NCBI GenBank assembly: GCA_002433675.1
Contig: DJIP01000157.1
Span: 1 to 8,198, forward strand
Length of the DNA stretch: 8,198 nt
Direction of reading: 5' to 3'
Origin: Halomonas halophila
GTDB lineage: Bacteria > Pseudomonadota > Gammaproteobacteria > Pseudomonadales > Halomonadaceae
The notes under the pieces were generated by a model. That model did not search any database and was not told the DNA's origin. It saw only the letters and a program-made list of their open reading frames with translations. Positions 1 through 6,890 of the stretch are shown piece by piece. Numbering within the stretch: the first letter of the stretch is position 1; every line of letters begins with the position of its first letter. A program made the translations under genes and the position numbers.

Positions 1-15
1 ACGCCGGGGCAGTAA
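1..15 (+). CDS. Possible 3' tail of an upstream gene (miaB by synteny)
   Basis: The first bases read Thr-Pro-Gly-Gln and then TAA at 13-15. In many gammaproteobacteria miaB, a tRNA methylthiotransferase, lies directly upstream of ybeZ on the same strand, and MiaB proteins often end in a short Tyr/Pro-containing tail. Four residues cannot identify a gene. A second frame stays open to a TGA at 18-20, so even the frame is uncertain. The call rests on synteny. Confidence 0.3.
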   Translation, partial: TPGQ

Positions 16-56
16 GCTGAACCTTCAAAGCCACCCAAACACGGATTCTTCACGCC

Positions 57-1148
57 TTGAGCCAGCCATCGACCCAGGCCAACCGCATCATCACGCTCAA
101 CCTCGAACCCAACGAGCCCCGCCGTCTTGCCAACCTGTGTGGCCAGCGCGACGAGCATCTGAAGCTGATCGAAAGCCGGCTCGGCGTCACCCTGCGCAAC
201 CGCGGCAACATGTTCCAGCTGGCCGGCCCCGGCGCTCGCGTCAAGGCGGCCGCCAACCTGGTGGAGCACCTCTACCGAGAGGCCGAGGCCACCGAGCTGA
301 CTCCGGACACCGTGCATCTGTTCCTGCAGGAAGCCGGCATCGAGGCCCTCGACGAGGACGCCGAAGAAGAGGCCGGCGAGGGTGAGGTGCTGATTCGCAC
401 CCCGCGCACCCTGATCAAGCCCCGCGGCCTAAATCAGCAGGGCTACGTCACCAGCATCCGCAACCACGACATCAACTTCGGCATCGGCCCGGCCGGCACC
501 GGCAAGACCTACCTGGCGGTGGCGGCTGCGGTGGAAGCGCTCAACCAGCAGCAGGTGCGACGCATCCTGCTGGTGCGCCCGGCGGTGGAAGCCGGCGAGA
601 AACTCGGTTTCCTGCCCGGTGATCTTGCCCAGAAGATCGATCCCTACCTGCGCCCTCTGTATGACGCCCTGTACGAGATGATCGGCTTCGAGCAAGTCGC
701 CAAGCTGATCGAGCGCCAGGTGATCGAGATCGCGCCGCTGGCCTACATGCGCGGGCGCACCCTGAACAATGCCTTCATCATTCTCGACGAGAGCCAGAAC
801 ACCACGCGCGAGCAGATGAAGATGTTCCTGACCCGCATCGGTTTCGGCTCCACCGCAGTGATCACCGGCGACGTGACCCAGGTCGACCTGCCCAAGGGCC
901 AGAGCTCCGGCCTGATCCAGGTGCTCGACGTGCTCAAGGACACCGCCGGTATCGGGGTGACCCACTTCGCCGCCAAGGACGTGGTTCGCCACCCGCTGGT
1001 GCAGCGCATCATCGAGGCCTACGACCTGTTCGAGGCCAACCAGGAAGCCGAGGAACGCGCCCGCCGCGAGGCCCGCGCCGAAGAGCGCCGACTGGAGCGT
1101 GCCGAGCGTCTGCAGTCCATGAACGGTGACGGAGACGCCCGCGGATGA
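57..1148 (+). CDS. ybeZ: PhoH-like ATPase YbeZ
   Basis: Cytoplasmic P-loop NTPase of the PhoH family, 363 residues, close to the usual length. Seen: Walker A GPAGTGKT at residues 144-151, Walker B IILDESQN at 241-248, and the family's [18 protein letters not shown] stretch at about 172-189. Residues 1-110 form an N-terminal nucleic-acid-binding-like region ending in an acidic linker (98-110). Residues 328-355 are a run of Glu, Arg and Ala likely to form a charged helix. Family knowledge: YbeZ partners YbeY in rRNA maturation and has been linked to RNA-dependent ATPase or helicase activity. The start is a TTG at 57: the frame is closed by TGA at 18-20 and has no ATG or GTG in between, and [18 protein letters not shown] looks like a normal family N-terminus. 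Only a weak ACGGA (41-45) precedes it. The stop overlaps ybeY by ATGA. Confidence 0.95.
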   Translation: MSQPSTQANRIITLNLEPNEPRRLANLCGQRDEHLKLIESRLGVTLRNRGNMFQLAGPGARVKAAANLVEHLYREAEATELTPDTVHLFLQEAGIEALDEDAEEEAGEGEVLIRTPRTLIKPRGLNQQGYVTSIRNHDINFGIGPAGTGKTYLAVAAAVEALNQQQVRRILLVRPAVEAGEKLGFLPGDLAQKIDPYLRPLYDALYEMIGFEQVAKLIERQVIEIAPLAYMRGRTLNNAFIILDESQNTTREQMKMFLTRIGFGSTAVITGDVTQVDLPKGQSSGLIQVLDVLKDTAGIGVTHFAAKDVVRHPLVQRIIEAYDLFEANQEAEERARREARAEERRLERAERLQSMNGDGDARG

Positions 1149-1651
1149 GCGCCTGCGTGGACCGTCAGGTGGCCAGCGAGGCCAGCGACCTGCCCGAGGC
1201 CGATGCGCTCGAGCGCTGGGTCAATGCCGTGCTGGCTCACTTCCCCGAGCGGGCAGAGTCGGAACTCACGGTTCGCCTGGTCGACGCCGACGAGAGCCAG
1301 ACCCTCAACCGTGACTACCGTGGCAAGGATGCCCCGACCAATGTCCTGTCATTCCCCTTCGAGGCCCCGCCGGGCCTCGAGCTTCCGCTGCTTGGCGATC
1401 TGGTGATCTGCCATCCGGTGGTCGTGCGCGAGGCGCAGGAGCAGGACAAGTCGCTGATCGATCACTACGCTCATATGGTCGTGCACGGCACCTTGCATTT
1501 GCTGGGCCATGACCATATCGAGGATGAGGAGGCCGACATCATGGAAGGCCTCGAGCGCAGTATCCTTGCCGGCCTGGGCATTGACGACCCCTACGCCCCG
1601 CCGGCCCCATCTCCGGATCCCGGTAGCGAGGACGAGAGAGCCGACGCATGA
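1145..1651 (+). CDS. ybeY: Endoribonuclease YbeY (rRNA maturation factor)
   Basis: Single-strand-specific, zinc-dependent endoribonuclease of 168 residues, needed in other bacteria for 16S rRNA 3'-end maturation and 70S ribosome quality control. Seen: the metal-binding signature [11 protein letters not shown] at residues 114-124, with the H-x3-H-x5-H ligands H114, H118 and H124. The conserved [16 protein letters not shown] stretch at 58-73 contains the family's conserved arginine (R60) and forms part of the substrate cleft. Residues 150-168 are a Pro/Asp/Glu-rich tail beyond the conserved domain, probably disordered. The ATG lies in a 4-base ATGA overlap with ybeZ, and the stop lies in another with ybeX, so the three genes are probably translationally coupled. 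The pairing with ybeZ supports a joint role in RNA processing. Confidence 0.95.
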   Translation: MSACVDRQVASEASDLPEADALERWVNAVLAHFPERAESELTVRLVDADESQTLNRDYRGKDAPTNVLSFPFEAPPGLELPLLGDLVICHPVVVREAQEQDKSLIDHYAHMVVHGTLHLLGHDHIEDEEADIMEGLERSILAGLGIDDPYAPPAPSPDPGSEDERADA

Positions 1652-2514
1652 GCGAAGACCGATCGAGTAGCCAGGCCCCCAACAAATCCTGGTTCGACAA
1701 ACTCTTCAGTGCCCTGTCCAGCGACAGTGACGAACCCAGTTCGCGAGAAGAGTTGCGCGAATTCCTGCGCCAGGCGGGTAGCCGCCTGAAGCTTGAGCAG
1801 GATGCCATGACCATCATCGAAGGCGCCCTGAACATCAGCGACCAGCAGGTCAGGGAGGTACTGATCCCGCGCTCGCAGGTTACCGCCCTGGAGCTCGATC
1901 AGCCGCTGGAGGACTACCTGCCGATCATTCTCGAGACCGGTCACTCGCGCTACCCGGTGATCGGCGAGAACCTCGACGAGGTCAAGGGCATCCTGCTGGT
2001 GAAGGACCTGCTGCCGTTGCTGCAGGGGTCCAGTGACGACCGCCCCTTCCAGCTTGAAGAAGTCCTGCGCCCTGCCATGTTCGTGCCGGAGTCCAAGCGC
2101 CTCAACAGCCTGTTGAAGGAGTTCCGCGACACCCACAGCCATATGGCGGTGGTGGTGGACGAGTACGGCGGCACCGCCGGGATCGTCACCATCGAAGACA
2201 TCCTCGAGGAGATCGTCGGTGATATCGAAGATGAGCATGATACCGACGAAGAAGAGGACATCCGCCAGCTGGGCGATGATCGCTATGCGGTGCGTGCCCT
2301 GACCCCCATCGAGGACTTCAACGAGCGCTTCGGCACGCGCTTCTCCGACGACGAGTTCGATACCCTGGGAGGCCTGGTGATGCAGCGTTTCGGGCATCTG
2401 CCGGCCCGCGGCGAGCATACCCTGATCGGGGGCTGGCGCTTCACCGTGCTCAACGCCGACAATCGGCGTATTCGGCTGCTCGAGGTCGAACCCGAGAACC
2501 GTACCGACGACTGA
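1648..2514 (+). CDS. ybeX: YbeX/CorC-type CBS-domain protein
   Basis: Soluble protein of 288 residues with two CBS domains (about 71-127 and 136-191) and a C-terminal CorC/HlyC transporter-associated domain (about 207-284). Landmarks are [11 protein letters not shown] at 68-78, HSRYPVI at 99-105, [20 protein letters not shown] at 166-185 and [16 protein letters not shown] at 237-252. It has no membrane segments, so it is the short YbeX form and lacks the membrane DUF21 domain found in larger relatives. Family knowledge: CBS pairs bind adenine nucleotides; the protein is annotated as a magnesium/cobalt efflux factor (CorC), and E. coli YbeX has also been tied to ribosome metabolism. The molecular activity remains unsettled. 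It starts in an ATGA overlap with ybeY and is followed by a hairpin before lnt. Confidence 0.93.
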   Translation: MSEDRSSSQAPNKSWFDKLFSALSSDSDEPSSREELREFLRQAGSRLKLEQDAMTIIEGALNISDQQVREVLIPRSQVTALELDQPLEDYLPIILETGHSRYPVIGENLDEVKGILLVKDLLPLLQGSSDDRPFQLEEVLRPAMFVPESKRLNSLLKEFRDTHSHMAVVVDEYGGTAGIVTIEDILEEIVGDIEDEHDTDEEEDIRQLGDDRYAVRALTPIEDFNERFGTRFSDDEFDTLGGLVMQRFGHLPARGEHTLIGGWRFTVLNADNRRIRLLEVEPENRTDD

Positions 2515-2520
2515 ACCCGT

Positions 2521-2540
2521 GCGCCCCCATCCGGGGGCGC
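2521..2540 (+). terminator. GC-rich hairpin between ybeX and lnt
   Basis: A perfect 8-pair stem, GCGCCCCC with GGGGGCGC, closes a 4-base loop ATCC six bases after the ybeX stop. The following bases CTTGCCTTTCTC are pyrimidine-rich but lack a true T run, so termination would be partial at best. It may reduce read-through into lnt or protect the 3' end of the upstream message. The fold is seen directly; the function is inferred. Confidence 0.5.
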
Positions 2541-2561
2541 CTTGCCTTTCTCGCCCACACC

Positions 2562-2566
2562 AAGGA
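2562..2566 (+). promoter_or_regulatory. Ribosome binding site that sets the lnt start
   Basis: AAGGA lies 8 bases before the ATG at 2575. An earlier in-frame ATG at 2566 overlaps this site and would have no usable spacing. A TTG at 2542, touching the hairpin, has no Shine-Dalgarno sequence. The ATG at 2575 is therefore preferred. Confidence 0.65.
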
Positions 2567-2574
2567 TGGACCCC

Positions 2575-4065
2575 ATGCTCGAGCGAGTGCTCGGCGGCAG
2601 GGCCGGCTACCTTGCCGCCCTGATCGCCGGAGGGCTGACGACCCTCGCCGCTGCCCCCTTTTCCTGGTGGTGGCTGGCCCCGCTGGCCGCCGCCCTGGTC
2701 TATGCCGGCCTTTACCGTCAGAGCGCACGCCAGGCGCTGTTGCGCGGCTGGTGCTACGGCCTCGGGCTGTTCGGCAGCGGCGCCTCCTGGGTCTACGTAT
2801 CGATCCACGACTACGGCTACACCAGCGCACCTCTGGCGTTTTTCCTGACCGCCCTGTTCGTTGCCAGCATGGCACTGTTCGTCGCCTTGCCGATGGGCCT
2901 GTTCCGGCGCCTGATGCCGGCCAGCCCCACCCCGCTGGCGGGCGGGCTCAGCTTCGTCGGTTTCTGGGTACTGATGGAGTGGATCAGGACCTGGCTGTTC
3001 ACCGGCTTTCCCTGGCTGCTGCTGGGCAGCACCCAGGTCGATTCGCCGCTGGCGGCGCTGGCGCCGTTGGGCGGCGTCTACCTGCTGTCGCTGGTGGTGG
3101 CCGCCAGCGGTGTCTTGCTGGCGGAGCTCGCGCGGCCTCGTCCGCTGGCCGCCCTGCCGCTGGTGGCTTTGTGGGGCCTGCCCTGGCTGCTGCCGAACCA
3201 GTGGACCTCGCCCACCGGTGCCCCCCTGAACGTAGCCCTGCTGCAGGGCAACCTGCCCCAGGAGATCAAGTGGCTGCCCGAAGGCCAGCGCCAGGCGGTC
3301 AATACCTACCTGGGCATGACCGGTGACCTGGAGGCGACCGCCCCGGTGGAGCCGGACATCGTCATCTGGCCCGAGGCCGCCCTGCCGATGTTCGAGGACC
3401 AGGCCGAGCCGATCATGGCCCGCGCCCAGGCGGCGCTGGCGCCCGAGACGGCGCTGCTGACCGGCATCCTTCAGCGCGACGCCGACGGGCGCTTCTTCAA
3501 CGCCGTGAGCGCCTATGGCAACGCCAGTGGCACCTATCGCAAGGCCCATCTGGTGCCGTTCGGCGAGTACCTGCCGCTGGAAAGCCTGCTAAGGGGCGCC
3601 ATCGCCTTCTTCGACCTGCCGATGCCTGCCATGACGCCAGGACCTGACTCGCAGCCGCCGATGACCGCCGCCGGTCACACCCTCGGCAATGCCATCTGCT
3701 ACGAGATCATCTACGCCGACCTGGTGGCCGAGCGCGCCCGCGACGCAGAACTCCTGCTCACCGTGTCCAACGACAGCTGGTTTGGCGATTCCATCGGCCC
3801 CCACCAGCACCTGGAGATGGCCCGGCTGCGCGCCCTGGAAAACGGCCGCTACGTGATTCGCGCCACCAGCAATGGCATCACCGCCATCATCGACGACCAG
3901 GGCCGCCTGCTCGACCAGCTGCCCCAGTTCGAGACGGCACGCCTGGACGGTCAGGTCCAGCCGATGCAGGGGCTGACCCCCTTCACCCGCACCGGCAGCT
4001 GGCCCACCTGGTTCGTCGCCGGACTGATGCTGCTGGCGGGCGCACTGTGGCGCCGGCGGGGCTAA
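2575..4065 (+). CDS. lnt: Apolipoprotein N-acyltransferase
   Basis: Inner-membrane enzyme of 496 residues that transfers a fatty acid from a phospholipid to the N-terminal cysteine of apolipoproteins, the last step of lipoprotein maturation before Lol sorting. Residues 1-205 hold about six hydrophobic segments. A periplasmic nitrilase-type domain follows (about 218-465), then a last membrane helix near 476-492 ending in RRRG. Seen: the catalytic triad E267 (in IWPEAALP), K323 (in YRKAHLVPFGEY) and C375 (in ICYEIIY), with the additional conserved glutamate E331 and the SNDSWFG loop at 398-404. The family motif FPWLLLGSTQ lies at 145-154. Length is near that of E. coli Lnt (512). Following ybeX is the classical gammaproteobacterial arrangement, but here a 60-base gap with a hairpin separates them. 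Start chosen from the AAGGA site. Confidence 0.96.
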   Translation: MLERVLGGRAGYLAALIAGGLTTLAAAPFSWWWLAPLAAALVYAGLYRQSARQALLRGWCYGLGLFGSGASWVYVSIHDYGYTSAPLAFFLTALFVASMALFVALPMGLFRRLMPASPTPLAGGLSFVGFWVLMEWIRTWLFTGFPWLLLGSTQVDSPLAALAPLGGVYLLSLVVAASGVLLAELARPRPLAALPLVALWGLPWLLPNQWTSPTGAPLNVALLQGNLPQEIKWLPEGQRQAVNTYLGMTGDLEATAPVEPDIVIWPEAALPMFEDQAEPIMARAQAALAPETALLTGILQRDADGRFFNAVSAYGNASGTYRKAHLVPFGEYLPLESLLRGAIAFFDLPMPAMTPGPDSQPPMTAAGHTLGNAICYEIIYADLVAERARDAELLLTVSNDSWFGDSIGPHQHLEMARLRALENGRYVIRATSNGITAIIDDQGRLLDQLPQFETARLDGQVQPMQGLTPFTRTGSWPTWFVAGLMLLAGALWRRRG

Positions 4066-4093
4066 GCCGACGCAAGCCGACGCAAGCCAACGA
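4064..4093 (+). repeat. Three tandem 10-mers at the lnt stop codon
   Basis: AAGCCGACGC occurs at 4064-4073 and 4074-4083, followed by a degenerate copy AAGCCAACGA at 4084-4093. The array begins inside the lnt stop codon TAA (4063-4065), as if the gene end had been duplicated by slippage. No function is assigned. Confidence 0.7.
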
Positions 4094-4134
4094 CCGTCGA
4101 CGCCGCTCTGGCCGCGAACGACATTCACCACAAA

Positions 4135-4172
4135 CGACAACGCCGCGAAGGCTCGCCCTCGCGGCGTTGTTG
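4135..4172 (+). terminator. Strong hairpin, probable lnt terminator
   Basis: Bases 4135-4148 pair with 4159-4172: 14 pairs with one G-T wobble, of which 4137-4148 with 4159-4170 are 12 unbroken Watson-Crick pairs. The loop is 10 bases. It begins about 70 bases past the lnt stop. The 3' side reads TTGTTGTGTTGC, T-rich but interrupted by G, so it is an imperfect intrinsic terminator. In the other direction the hairpin is nearly as stable and could also stop transcripts reading out of phaC. Confidence 0.65.
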
Positions 4173-4205
4173 TGTTGCAACCGTGTTGCCACCATGTTGC
4201 AACAG
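4173..4205. repeat. Three tandem 11-mers with GTTGCAAC palindromes
   Basis: TGTTGCAACCG (4173-4183), TGTTGCCACCA (4184-4194) and TGTTGCAACAG (4195-4205) follow one another directly. The outer copies contain the perfect palindrome GTTGCAAC at 4174-4181 and 4196-4203, 22 bases apart, about two helical turns. The spacing would suit a protein binding one DNA face, but the position between convergent gene ends is unusual for an operator. Confidence 0.7.
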
Positions 4206-4221
4206 TGGTGATCAGTGTACG

Positions 4222-4282
4222 AGCGTCAGGCGGGTATCAAGGGCCAGATGCGTTCCTCGGATACCCTCCTGCCTGGCACGCT
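4222..4282 (-). terminator. Bulged stem-loop just downstream of phaC
   Basis: Three nested paired blocks surround a 21-base loop: 4222-4226 with 4278-4282, 4227-4231 with 4271-4275, and 4232-4238 (GGGTATC) with 4260-4266 (GATACCC). Bulges of two and four bases interrupt the 4267-4277 side. It starts eight bases after the phaC stop on the minus strand. No T run follows, so it is better read as a 3'-end stabilising structure or a factor-assisted terminator than as a classical intrinsic one. Confidence 0.45.
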
Positions 4283-4290
4283 GACGAACG

Positions 4291-6129
4291 TTACTCGGCG
4301 GCCTCGTCGTCCTCCGCCTCGCCCAGCACCTCAGGGATGCTGGTCTTGACGAAACGCCCCGGTGCAGCCTCCAGCAGCGGCAGTTCACCGCCGCCAGGCT
4401 CGCGGGCATCGACCATCTTGTCGGCGTCCACGTAGCCGCCCTTGACCATCCACTCCTGCCAGTGGGGCCACCAGGAGCCTTCATTGGCCTTGGCCCCGGC
4501 CAGCCACTCTTCATGGTTGTCGGGTAGCTCGTCGTTGGTCCAGTAGCCGTACTTGTTCTTGTGCGGCGGGTTGACCACGCCAGCGATATGGCCGGAGCCC
4601 CCCAGCACGAAGGTCACCGGGCCCTTGGGCAACAGCGCGCCGTAGTAGCTGCTGTTCCACTTGGCGATATGGTCTTCCTTGGTGGCGATGAAGTAGCTCG
4701 GCGTCGACACCTTGCGCAGGTCGATCTTGACACCGTCGAGCTCGACACCGCCTGGCTCGACCAGCTGGTTCTCCTGATACAGGTGGCGCAGGTACCAGCC
4801 GTGGGTACCCGCCGGCAGGTTGGTGCCGTCGGTATTCCAGTACAGCAGGTCGAAGGCCGCCGGGTCCTCACCCTTCAGGTAGTTGTTGACGTAGAACGAC
4901 CAGAACAGATCGTTTTCCCGCAGCAGGTTGAACGAGTAGGCCATGACGCGACCGTCGAGATAACCGTCCTGCTCGAGCTTGGCTTCGATGCCCTGGAGCA
5001 CCGGTTCGCTCAAGAAGACGCCGATCTCGCCGGGATCACGGAAGTCCTGCAGGGTCGCCATGTAGGTGACCGACTTGGCCTTGCGCCCGCGACGGGTGCT
5101 GGTCAGGTAGGCCATGGTCGAAGCCGTCAGGGTGCCGCCGATGCAGTAGGACAGGAAGTTGGCCGACTTCTCGCCGGTGGCCTGCTCGATGCCGTCCAGC
5201 GCCGCGATCGGGCCGAGCTGCATGTAGTCGGCCCAGGTCAGATCACGCTGCTCCGGCCCCGGGTTGCGCCAGGAGATCAGGAACACGGTGTGGCCCTGGT
5301 CCACCAGCCACTTCACCAGCGAGTTTTCCGGGCGCAGGTCGAGCACGTAAAACTTGTTGATCCAGGGCGGCACGATCAACAGCGGCGTCTTGAACACCTT
5401 CTCGGTGGTGGGCGCGTACTGGATCAGCTGGATCAGCTCGTTTTCCATCACCACCGCGCCTTGCGACACCGCGATGTTTTGACCGACCTCGAAGGCACTG
5501 CGATCGGTCATGGTGACGTTGAGACCCTCGGCCGAGTTGGCCAGGTCCTCGCGCAGACGCGACAGACCGTCGACCAGATTCTGGCCCCGGGTCTCGAGGG
5601 TCTTGCGCATGACTTCGGGATTGGTGGAGACGAAGTTGGTCGGCGACATGGCGTTGACCATCTGACGCGCGTAGAAGGACAGATTACGCTTCTCGCCGGG
5701 GCTCAGATCGTCGAGCTTGTCCACCAGGGTCTCGACGGTGTTCGAGAACAGCAGATACTGCTGCATGATGGCGTTATAGCCAGGATCGCTGGTCCAGGCC
5801 TCATCCTTGAAGCGTCGGTCGCCGCGGGACGGCGTCACCAACGGCTCGAAGGCACCGCCGCTGGCCGCCGCCATGGCCTGTTGCCACAGCGCCATCTGAT
5901 CCTGCATCAGCTTGGCCTGGGTCTCCCATAGCAGGGTGGGGTTGCGCATCAGCGACTCGGCACCGGCCTGGAAGCTGTTGCGAATGTCCTCCATCACCGA
6001 GTCCGCTGCGTCATTGGGCACCATGCGCGAAAGGAAATCCTCCATCAACGCCTGGTACTCGGCGCCCAGCACCGATAGCTGGTTGCCCCATTCCTCCGGG
6101 TTGTCCATCGCCTGATCACCTGCCGCCAT
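4291..6129 (-). CDS. phaC: Class I polyhydroxyalkanoate synthase
   Basis: Polymerises (R)-3-hydroxyacyl-CoA, mainly 3-hydroxybutyryl-CoA in class I enzymes, into PHA at the granule surface. The product is 612 residues. Seen: an N-terminal PhaC domain (about 100-280, with PPWINKFYVLDLRP at 254-267) and an alpha/beta-hydrolase core. The active-site box SYCIGG at 327-332 carries the nucleophile C329; the proposed general base is H514 in GGSGHIAG and the partner acid D486 in TKEDHIAKW. FDLLYWN at 426-432 and the GSWWPHW stretch near 551-557 are also typical. The first position of the box is Ser where most bacterial synthases have Gly. The last 24 residues form an acidic extension. No phaE or phaR subunit gene is adjacent, which fits class I. 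The ATG at 6129 is chosen because AGAGGAG lies 6 bases upstream; a longer frame to 6171 would run through a terminator-like hairpin. The phasin gene lies upstream on the same strand. Confidence 0.96.
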   Translation of the reverse strand: MAAGDQAMDNPEEWGNQLSVLGAEYQALMEDFLSRMVPNDAADSVMEDIRNSFQAGAESLMRNPTLLWETQAKLMQDQMALWQQAMAAASGGAFEPLVTPSRGDRRFKDEAWTSDPGYNAIMQQYLLFSNTVETLVDKLDDLSPGEKRNLSFYARQMVNAMSPTNFVSTNPEVMRKTLETRGQNLVDGLSRLREDLANSAEGLNVTMTDRSAFEVGQNIAVSQGAVVMENELIQLIQYAPTTEKVFKTPLLIVPPWINKFYVLDLRPENSLVKWLVDQGHTVFLISWRNPGPEQRDLTWADYMQLGPIAALDGIEQATGEKSANFLSYCIGGTLTASTMAYLTSTRRGRKAKSVTYMATLQDFRDPGEIGVFLSEPVLQGIEAKLEQDGYLDGRVMAYSFNLLRENDLFWSFYVNNYLKGEDPAAFDLLYWNTDGTNLPAGTHGWYLRHLYQENQLVEPGGVELDGVKIDLRKVSTPSYFIATKEDHIAKWNSSYYGALLPKGPVTFVLGGSGHIAGVVNPPHKNKYGYWTNDELPDNHEEWLAGAKANEGSWWPHWQEWMVKGGYVDADKMVDAREPGGGELPLLEAAPGRFVKTSIPEVLGEAEDDEAAE

Positions 6130-6135
6130 TGCGTT

Positions 6136-6142
6136 CTCCTCT
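6136..6142 (-). promoter_or_regulatory. Ribosome binding site of phaC
   Basis: AGAGGAG on the minus strand, 6 bases before the ATG at 6129. It fixes the start and shows that the 25 bases between the leader hairpin and the gene are enough for initiation. Confidence 0.8.
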
Positions 6143-6154
6143 GGCCTGCCCTGC

Positions 6155-6203
6155 AAAAAAGGGTGGACCACCGTCGGCCTCTCGGCGTCTCAGCTATCCA
6201 CCC
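6155..6203 (-). terminator. Intrinsic terminator or attenuator in the phaC leader
   Basis: On the minus strand GGGTGGA (6203-6197) pairs perfectly with TCCACCC (6167-6161), followed at once by TTTTTT (6160-6155). The 29-base loop can form a small inner hairpin, GCC-GAGA-GGC. This is the best T-run terminator in the window. It lies 134 bases past the phasin stop and only 25 bases before the phaC ATG, so synthase mRNA must read through it or start within the loop region. The expected effect, inferred, is abundant phasin and scarce synthase. Confidence 0.65.
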
Positions 6204-6260
6204 TCGTTTCGTCATCGTTGTTGGGGGGCGAGTCGGCCGCCGCTGCGTGAACCGTCGTGC

Positions 6261-6283
6261 GGCAGGGGCATCACGCCCATGCC
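6261..6283 (-). other. Stem-loop between phasin and phaC
   Basis: GGCA (6261-6264) pairs with TGCC (6280-6283) and GGGC (6266-6269) with GCCC (6275-6278), with one G-A mismatch between the blocks and a 5-base loop. It lies about 55 bases past the phasin stop. There is no T run; it may cap the 3' end of the phasin message. The rest of the 6204-6337 gap shows no clear promoter. Confidence 0.35.
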
Positions 6284-6337
6284 TGCACCCGCCTGCGGCC
6301 GCGCTCACTCGATGGCACTTCCAACAGCACTCTTGCC

Positions 6338-6877
6338 TCAGGTGCGCTTGCGGCTGGAGGTCGCCTTGGCGGTTCCGGTCGACTTGCTGGCGCTGCTGGT
6401 CTGGGACGAGGCCTGGGAGGCGGCCTGTGAAGTCGCCTGACTGGCCTGCTGGGTGGCCTTTTCGGCTGCCTCGGTGACCTGCTGGGTGGCCTTCTCGACC
6501 GCCTGGGTCGCCTGGTCCCGGGCCTGGGTCGCCTGGTCGGCAAACTGCTGGCCGGACTCGGCAAACAGCGACTCCAATTCGCTCTTGAACTCGAGGCTCA
6601 TTTCGCTCATGGCGCGGGCATCTTCGAGCATCTGCGCCGACAGTTCGTTGAGCATCTCGGCCTGACGGGTAGAGAAGTCGCGCAGCCCCTCGGCGTCGTT
6701 GATCGCGGTGGCTTCACGCATGCGCTCGGTACCCATCTGGCTGTAGCGCTTCATCGACTCCATCTGGTACTGGGACATCTTCTGCATGTTGTCCAGCATC
6801 AGGGAGTTGAGTTTGCGCATCGGCTCGAAGAACTGACGAGTCTGCTCGTTGAAGTTGTCGAACATCTTGTCTTGCAT
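6338..6877 (-). CDS. phaP: Phasin, PHA granule surface protein
   Basis: Amphipathic helical protein of 179 residues that coats PHA granules, limiting their fusion and shaping their number and size. Seen: no signal peptide, no cysteine, and Met/Gln-rich N-terminal helices in which FDNFNEQTRQFFEPMRKLN (6-24) and the following MLDNMQKMSQYQMESMKRYS resemble the phasin_2 family. A long helix runs to about 105. Residues 112-158 are a Gln/Ala/Thr repeat with 7- and 11-residue periods, suited to coiled-coil oligomerisation. The tail (160-179) is Ser/Thr/Lys/Arg-rich and ends in RKRT. The ATG at 6877 has a perfect AGGAGG 7 bases upstream, so a longer frame to 6997 is rejected. It lies directly upstream of phaC, an arrangement known in Halomonas. 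The repeat region may vary in length between strains. Confidence 0.88.
   Translation of the reverse strand: MQDKMFDNFNEQTRQFFEPMRKLNSLMLDNMQKMSQYQMESMKRYSQMGTERMREATAINDAEGLRDFSTRQAEMLNELSAQMLEDARAMSEMSLEFKSELESLFAESGQQFADQATQARDQATQAVEKATQQVTEAAEKATQQASQATSQAASQASSQTSSASKSTGTAKATSSRKRT
6445..6538 (-). repeat. Repeats inside the phasin coiled-coil region
   Basis: On the plus strand CCTGCTGGGTGGCCTT occurs at 6445-6460 and again at 6478-6493, 33 bases (11 codons) apart. GCCTGGGTCGCCTGGTC occurs at 6501-6517 and 6522-6538, 21 bases (7 codons) apart. They encode AEKATQQ/VEKATQQ-like and DQATQA-like units. The near identity at DNA level suggests recent in-frame duplication. Confidence 0.75.
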
Positions 6878-6884
6878 GACCGAA

Positions 6885-6890
6885 CCTCCT
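6885..6890 (-). promoter_or_regulatory. Ribosome binding site of the phasin gene
   Basis: A perfect AGGAGG on the minus strand, 7 bases before the ATG at 6877. The strength of the site fits a very abundant granule protein and decides the start. Confidence 0.85.

Noticed and set aside
1591..3549. Minus-strand open frame of 652 codons opposite ybeX and lnt
   Set aside because: It lies entirely antisense to two well-identified genes. The product is Gly/Gln/Arg/His-rich with no recognisable domain, as expected for a shadow frame in high-GC DNA.
4561..5931. Plus-strand open frame of 456 codons opposite phaC
   Set aside because: Antisense to a clear PHA synthase; rich in Val, Gln, His and Arg, with no domain recognised. 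It is a codon-position shadow.
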